This document shows positions 14,633 through 16,999 of a stretch of DNA of 16,999 bases, one piece after another. Origin of the DNA: CAZVIK01 sp964627045 (GTDB taxonomy: Bacteria; Acidobacteriota; Terriglobia; Bryobacterales; Bryobacteraceae). Under the pieces are notes generated by a model. The model had not been told where the DNA came from and did not search any database. It saw only the letters and a list, made by a program, of their open reading frames with translations. The stretch is taken from NCBI GenBank assembly GCA_964627045.1, contig CAZVIK010000075.1, positions 1-16,999 on the forward strand. The letters are read 5' to 3'. How positions within the stretch are numbered: position 1 is the stretch's first letter; every line of letters starts with the position of its first letter. The position numbers were made by a program, and so were the translations under genes.

Positions 14633-16346
14633 GCTGGTTCCCCTCCTCCGTGATGGCCGGCAGCGCGATCGTGACCTCGGTGAACGCGCCCGGTTCGCTT
14701 TTGATCGACACGCCGAATTGCGCGCCGTAGATATGTTTGATCCGGCTGTCCACGTTGTGGATGCCGATCTGGTTGAACGAGTGCGCGCGGGCTTCGTCCT
14801 GCCGAAGCACCGCCTCGATCCGCGCCTGCTCCATGCCCTTGCCGTTGTCCCGGACCGTGATCCGCAGCAGCCCGTCCGATTCCCGGATGCCGATCTCGAT
14901 CCGGTTGCCCGCCATGCGCTCGCCGAAGCCGTGCTGGATCGCGTTTTCGAGGATGGGCTGCAGGATGAAGCGGGGCACCAGATACTTTTCCGGGTGTTCC
15001 ATCCCCAGCTCGTAGCGGACCTCGGTGTTGTCCAGGTTCTTCAGCCCGATCAGGTTCATGTAGTCGACGCAGAAGTCCAGCTCGTCCCGGATGCTGACCA
15101 GGGTCTCGTCCTTCTTGGCGGAAAAGCGCAGCAGCCGGATGGTGGCGTCCAGCGCGCTGACGATCCGCCTCGCGCCTTGCATGTCTGCGATCCACTTGAT
15201 GGAGTTCAGTGTGTTGTAGATGAAGTGCGGGTTGATCTGCGCCTGCCGCACCATCAGGTCCGCGCGCTGCAGTTCCACCTGGATGCGGTTGTTCTGCTCC
15301 GTCATGTCCACGATCTGCTCGGTCATCTTGTCAAATCCCTGCCCCAGCTTCTTGTCGCTCACCCGCGGATCCTCCGGGCCGTCCGCTGCGCGCAGCCGCT
15401 CAAAGCGCAGCACGTTCATGTAGATCCGCTGGATCGGGCGGGTGACTACGTTGGACAGCAGCCACGTGCCGCCCAGGCACATCGCCAGCGCCAGCGCGAA
15501 GAACAGGCTGATCGTGCCCCACATCGCGCTCAGTTTGCCGGACAGTCGCTGGTAGGGAATCAGCGTCACAAACTTCCAATTGTGGTCACCTGACACGCTC
15601 TCGATCTGGATGTACCGGCCGCCCTCGCCGATAAGCTTCGCCTCGTATCCGGCCTGCCCTTCCCTGTCGCTTGACGTGACGATGTTGCCCTCTCCGTCGT
15701 ACAGATAATAGAACGTCTCGGGCCCGGCGTCACCCAGGCGCGCCTGACTCCAGTGCGCGCGGAACTCGCTCGCCTTCACGTCCATTGCGATCACACCCAG
15801 CATCCGCTGTGAGTAGTTCTGATAGATCGGCCGCACGACGCTGACGCAGTTGATGCCGTTCTCCTGGTGCACGCCGTACACTACTTCCTTCTCCCAGCTC
15901 TCAGTCAGCGGGCCATACCAGCCTTTAGTGGTGATGTCGTAGTCCGAAGGGTACATCGTGCGGGTGGACACGAACGGATACGCCGTATCCTCAGGATAGA
16001 TGCAGATGCGCCAGATTCTGCGGTTCACGTTGTGCCCGTATATGTACATCTTGTTGTAGATCGCCCGCGTATGCGAGTTGTAGTTGGAGAAGCTGCCGTT
16101 CCGCTGCAAATCTAGCAGCACTTGCTTGATCTCCTCGTCCAGCACGAACGCCTCGGTGATGTTGCGCAGGCTGTCGATAAAGTCGTCCACGTCCCGCATG
16201 ATCATGTCGTTGTTCTTCTGTTCGGTGGTCCGAAGGCTGTTCATCATCTCGTCATAAAACAGCTTGGTCAACACGCCGCCCAGCACGGCGATGCACAGGA
16301 TCGAAACCAGAAGGAACGCCACGAAGATCTTCAGCTTTAGTGGCAC
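14610..16346 (-). CDS. YesM-type sensor histidine kinase
   Basis: This membrane sensor of about 578 residues partners the adjacent regulator. A transmembrane helix near the N-terminus (KIFVAFLLVSILCIAVLGGV) is followed by a large extracellular sensing domain of about 240 residues, a second helix (GTISLFFALALAMCLGGTWL), and a HAMP-like linker with TRPIQRI. The kinase core has the His_kinase-family box QINPHFIYNTLNSIKW with the phospho-acceptor His near residue 374, the N box ILENAIQHGF (Asn about 468), and the G box VRDNGKGM. Start choice: AAAGGA (16361-16356) directly abuts an ATG at 16355, too close to serve it, and sits 9 bases before GTG 16346, so GTG is preferred. Kinases of this type usually respond to extracellular carbohydrates; the ligand is unknown. 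Confidence 0.95.
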   Translation of the reverse strand: MPLKLKIFVAFLLVSILCIAVLGGVLTKLFYDEMMNSLRTTEQKNNDMIMRDVDDFIDSLRNITEAFVLDEEIKQVLLDLQRNGSFSNYNSHTRAIYNKMYIYGHNVNRRIWRICIYPEDTAYPFVSTRTMYPSDYDITTKGWYGPLTESWEKEVVYGVHQENGINCVSVVRPIYQNYSQRMLGVIAMDVKASEFRAHWSQARLGDAGPETFYYLYDGEGNIVTSSDREGQAGYEAKLIGEGGRYIQIESVSGDHNWKFVTLIPYQRLSGKLSAMWGTISLFFALALAMCLGGTWLLSNVVTRPIQRIYMNVLRFERLRAADGPEDPRVSDKKLGQGFDKMTEQIVDMTEQNNRIQVELQRADLMVRQAQINPHFIYNTLNSIKWIADMQGARRIVSALDATIRLLRFSAKKDETLVSIRDELDFCVDYMNLIGLKNLDNTEVRYELGMEHPEKYLVPRFILQPILENAIQHGFGERMAGNRIEIGIRESDGLLRITVRDNGKGMEQARIEAVLRQDEARAHSFNQIGIHNVDSRIKHIYGAQFGVSIKSEPGAFTEVTIALPAITEEGNQHDSSGDH

Positions 16347-16415
16347 CGCGCTCATTCCTTTCGCCGGATGTTCTTGGGGTCGACACCCGCTCCACAAAAA
16401 TAAACTGCTCGTCCA

Positions 16416-16444
16416 ATCATAGCCAAAAATCGTCGCGCCTGCAA
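16416..16444 (-). promoter_or_regulatory. Candidate promoter of the kinase-regulator genes
   Basis: On the - strand, TTGCAG (16444-16439) and TATGAT (16421-16416) are spaced by 17 bases, about 70 bases before the kinase start. The -10 is good and the -35 is poor. The palindrome GGCGGTCGCC lies a short way upstream and might be an operator. This would express the two-component genes at a low basal level. Confidence 0.4.
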
Positions 16445-16894
16445 GCGCGGCTTTGGCGGTCGCCCAAATTCCACTTGTATGTCGGCTTTTACTGCACCCT
16501 TGGCTTGGAACCAGGAAGATGAATAAATTTTAGTTTCTTCTGAATAGTGTTATGGGTACATTCTATGCCTTGAAATCATTCTACCATAACTATCCAGGAC
16601 ACTCAAGTCCGGCAATTTTTTAACTACTTTCCGAATACTCTGTATTCTCTACCGGCCGAACGATTATGTCGAGCGTTACAGGGCTTACTGCTCGTTGACA
16701 TCTCCCTGACATCCTTCTGCCATCACCCTTTTATGCACGTATGCAAAGCATCACTGCTTTTTGCGCCCAATTTCTCCCATGACTCTGATCCCAGATCAGT
16801 GATGCCGAAGCCCTATCTCCTCCAAAAACCGTCCCAACCCACCAAAACCGCCCGAAAACACCCCATCGAACCCACCAAAACCCCATTTTCACCA
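16445..16894. other. Intergenic region between divergent kinase gene and tRNA gene
   Basis: About 450 bases, more AT-rich than the cluster, with no convincing coding frame. It contains small hairpins: AAAGCA-TCAC-TGCTTT around 16750, and CTGATC (16785-16790) with GATCAG (16794-16799). A 14-base direct repeat, AACCCACCAAAACC, occurs at 16836-16849 and 16869-16882, inside a C/A-rich tract just before the tRNA promoter. No function is assigned. Confidence 0.5.
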
Positions 16895-16923
16895 TTGACT
16901 TTGCCCGGAAAGTCTGATATAAT
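16895..16923 (+). promoter_or_regulatory. Promoter of the tRNA-Ser gene
   Basis: TTGACT (16895-16900) and a perfect TATAAT (16918-16923) are separated by 17 bases, a near-consensus vegetative promoter. Transcription would begin near 16930, about 17 bases before the tRNA 5' end, as is normal for stable RNA genes. Confidence 0.8.
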
Positions 16924-16946
16924 GGCTTACGCTGGTTTTTTATCCT

Positions 16947-16999
16947 GGAGAGATGGCCGAGTGGTTGAAGGCGCTGGTCTTGAAAGTCCTAGATGAGCC
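16947..16999 (+). tRNA. tRNA-Ser(UGA), 5' half (cut by window edge)
   Basis: GGAGAGA (16947-16953) is the usual serine tRNA acceptor 5' strand, followed by TG and the D arm GCC-GAGTGGTTGAA-GGC. The anticodon arm begins CTGGT with loop CTTGAAA, giving anticodon TGA. The 3' strand should be ACCAG, but the window reads GTCCTAG, which leaves at least two mismatches in the five-base stem. The variable arm, T arm and acceptor 3' end are not visible. The identity is secure from the 5' half; whether the gene is intact is doubtful. Confidence 0.7.

Overview
The window looks like chromosomal DNA of a GC-rich, anaerobic, Gram-positive member of the Bacillota (Clostridia-like). The evidence is an oxygen-sensitive glycyl radical enzyme with its activase, a YesM/YesN-type two-component system typical of Bacillota, and strong AGGAGG-type ribosome binding sites on short-spaced genes. 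The species cannot be read from the sequence.

Layout. Positions 1 to about 2150 are a graveyard of broken mobile DNA on the + strand: the last codons of a tyrosine recombinase (2-70), about 500 bases with nothing recognisable, a frameshifted unknown gene (589-923), tandem hairpins (956-1008), a headless tyrosine recombinase (1011-1361), an IS110-family left end with a highly structured non-coding stretch (1384-1622) and only the first ~74 codons of its transposase, an antisense scrap of a sensor histidine kinase (1858-2070), and the last codons of an IS30-type transposase (2084-2152).

Positions 2203 to 16346 hold one coherent gene cluster, all on the - strand. In transcription order it encodes a YesM-like sensor kinase, a YesN/AraC-like response regulator, a sugar-type solute-binding protein, two ABC permeases, two Gfo/Idh/MocA oxidoreductases, a xylose-isomerase-like TIM-barrel protein, a third Gfo/Idh/MocA oxidoreductase, a glycyl-radical activase and a glycyl radical enzyme (GRE). 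A 200-base gap before the binding-protein gene carries a plausible promoter and a pair of 21-bp-spaced direct repeats fit for the AraC-type regulator. A strong hairpin separates the binding-protein gene from the permeases.

How it may work (inference): the kinase/regulator pair senses an extracellular carbohydrate or derivative and switches on its importer. The oxidoreductases and TIM-barrel enzyme do keto-sugar redox and isomerase or lyase chemistry, and the GRE performs a radical bond cleavage. The GRE is the most interesting gene: it has the glycyl-radical motif (Gly708) and an active-site Cys (Cys385), but the usual Gly-Cys-Val-Glu motif of GRE dehydratases and lyases reads Gly-Cys-His-Trp. 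No ABC ATPase, glycosidase, kinase or aldolase is present, so the pathway is incomplete here, and its downstream end abuts the mobile debris.

Positions 16445 to 16999 are an AT-richer intergenic stretch, a near-consensus promoter and the 5' half of a tRNA-Ser(UGA). The bases at its end do not complete the anticodon stem.
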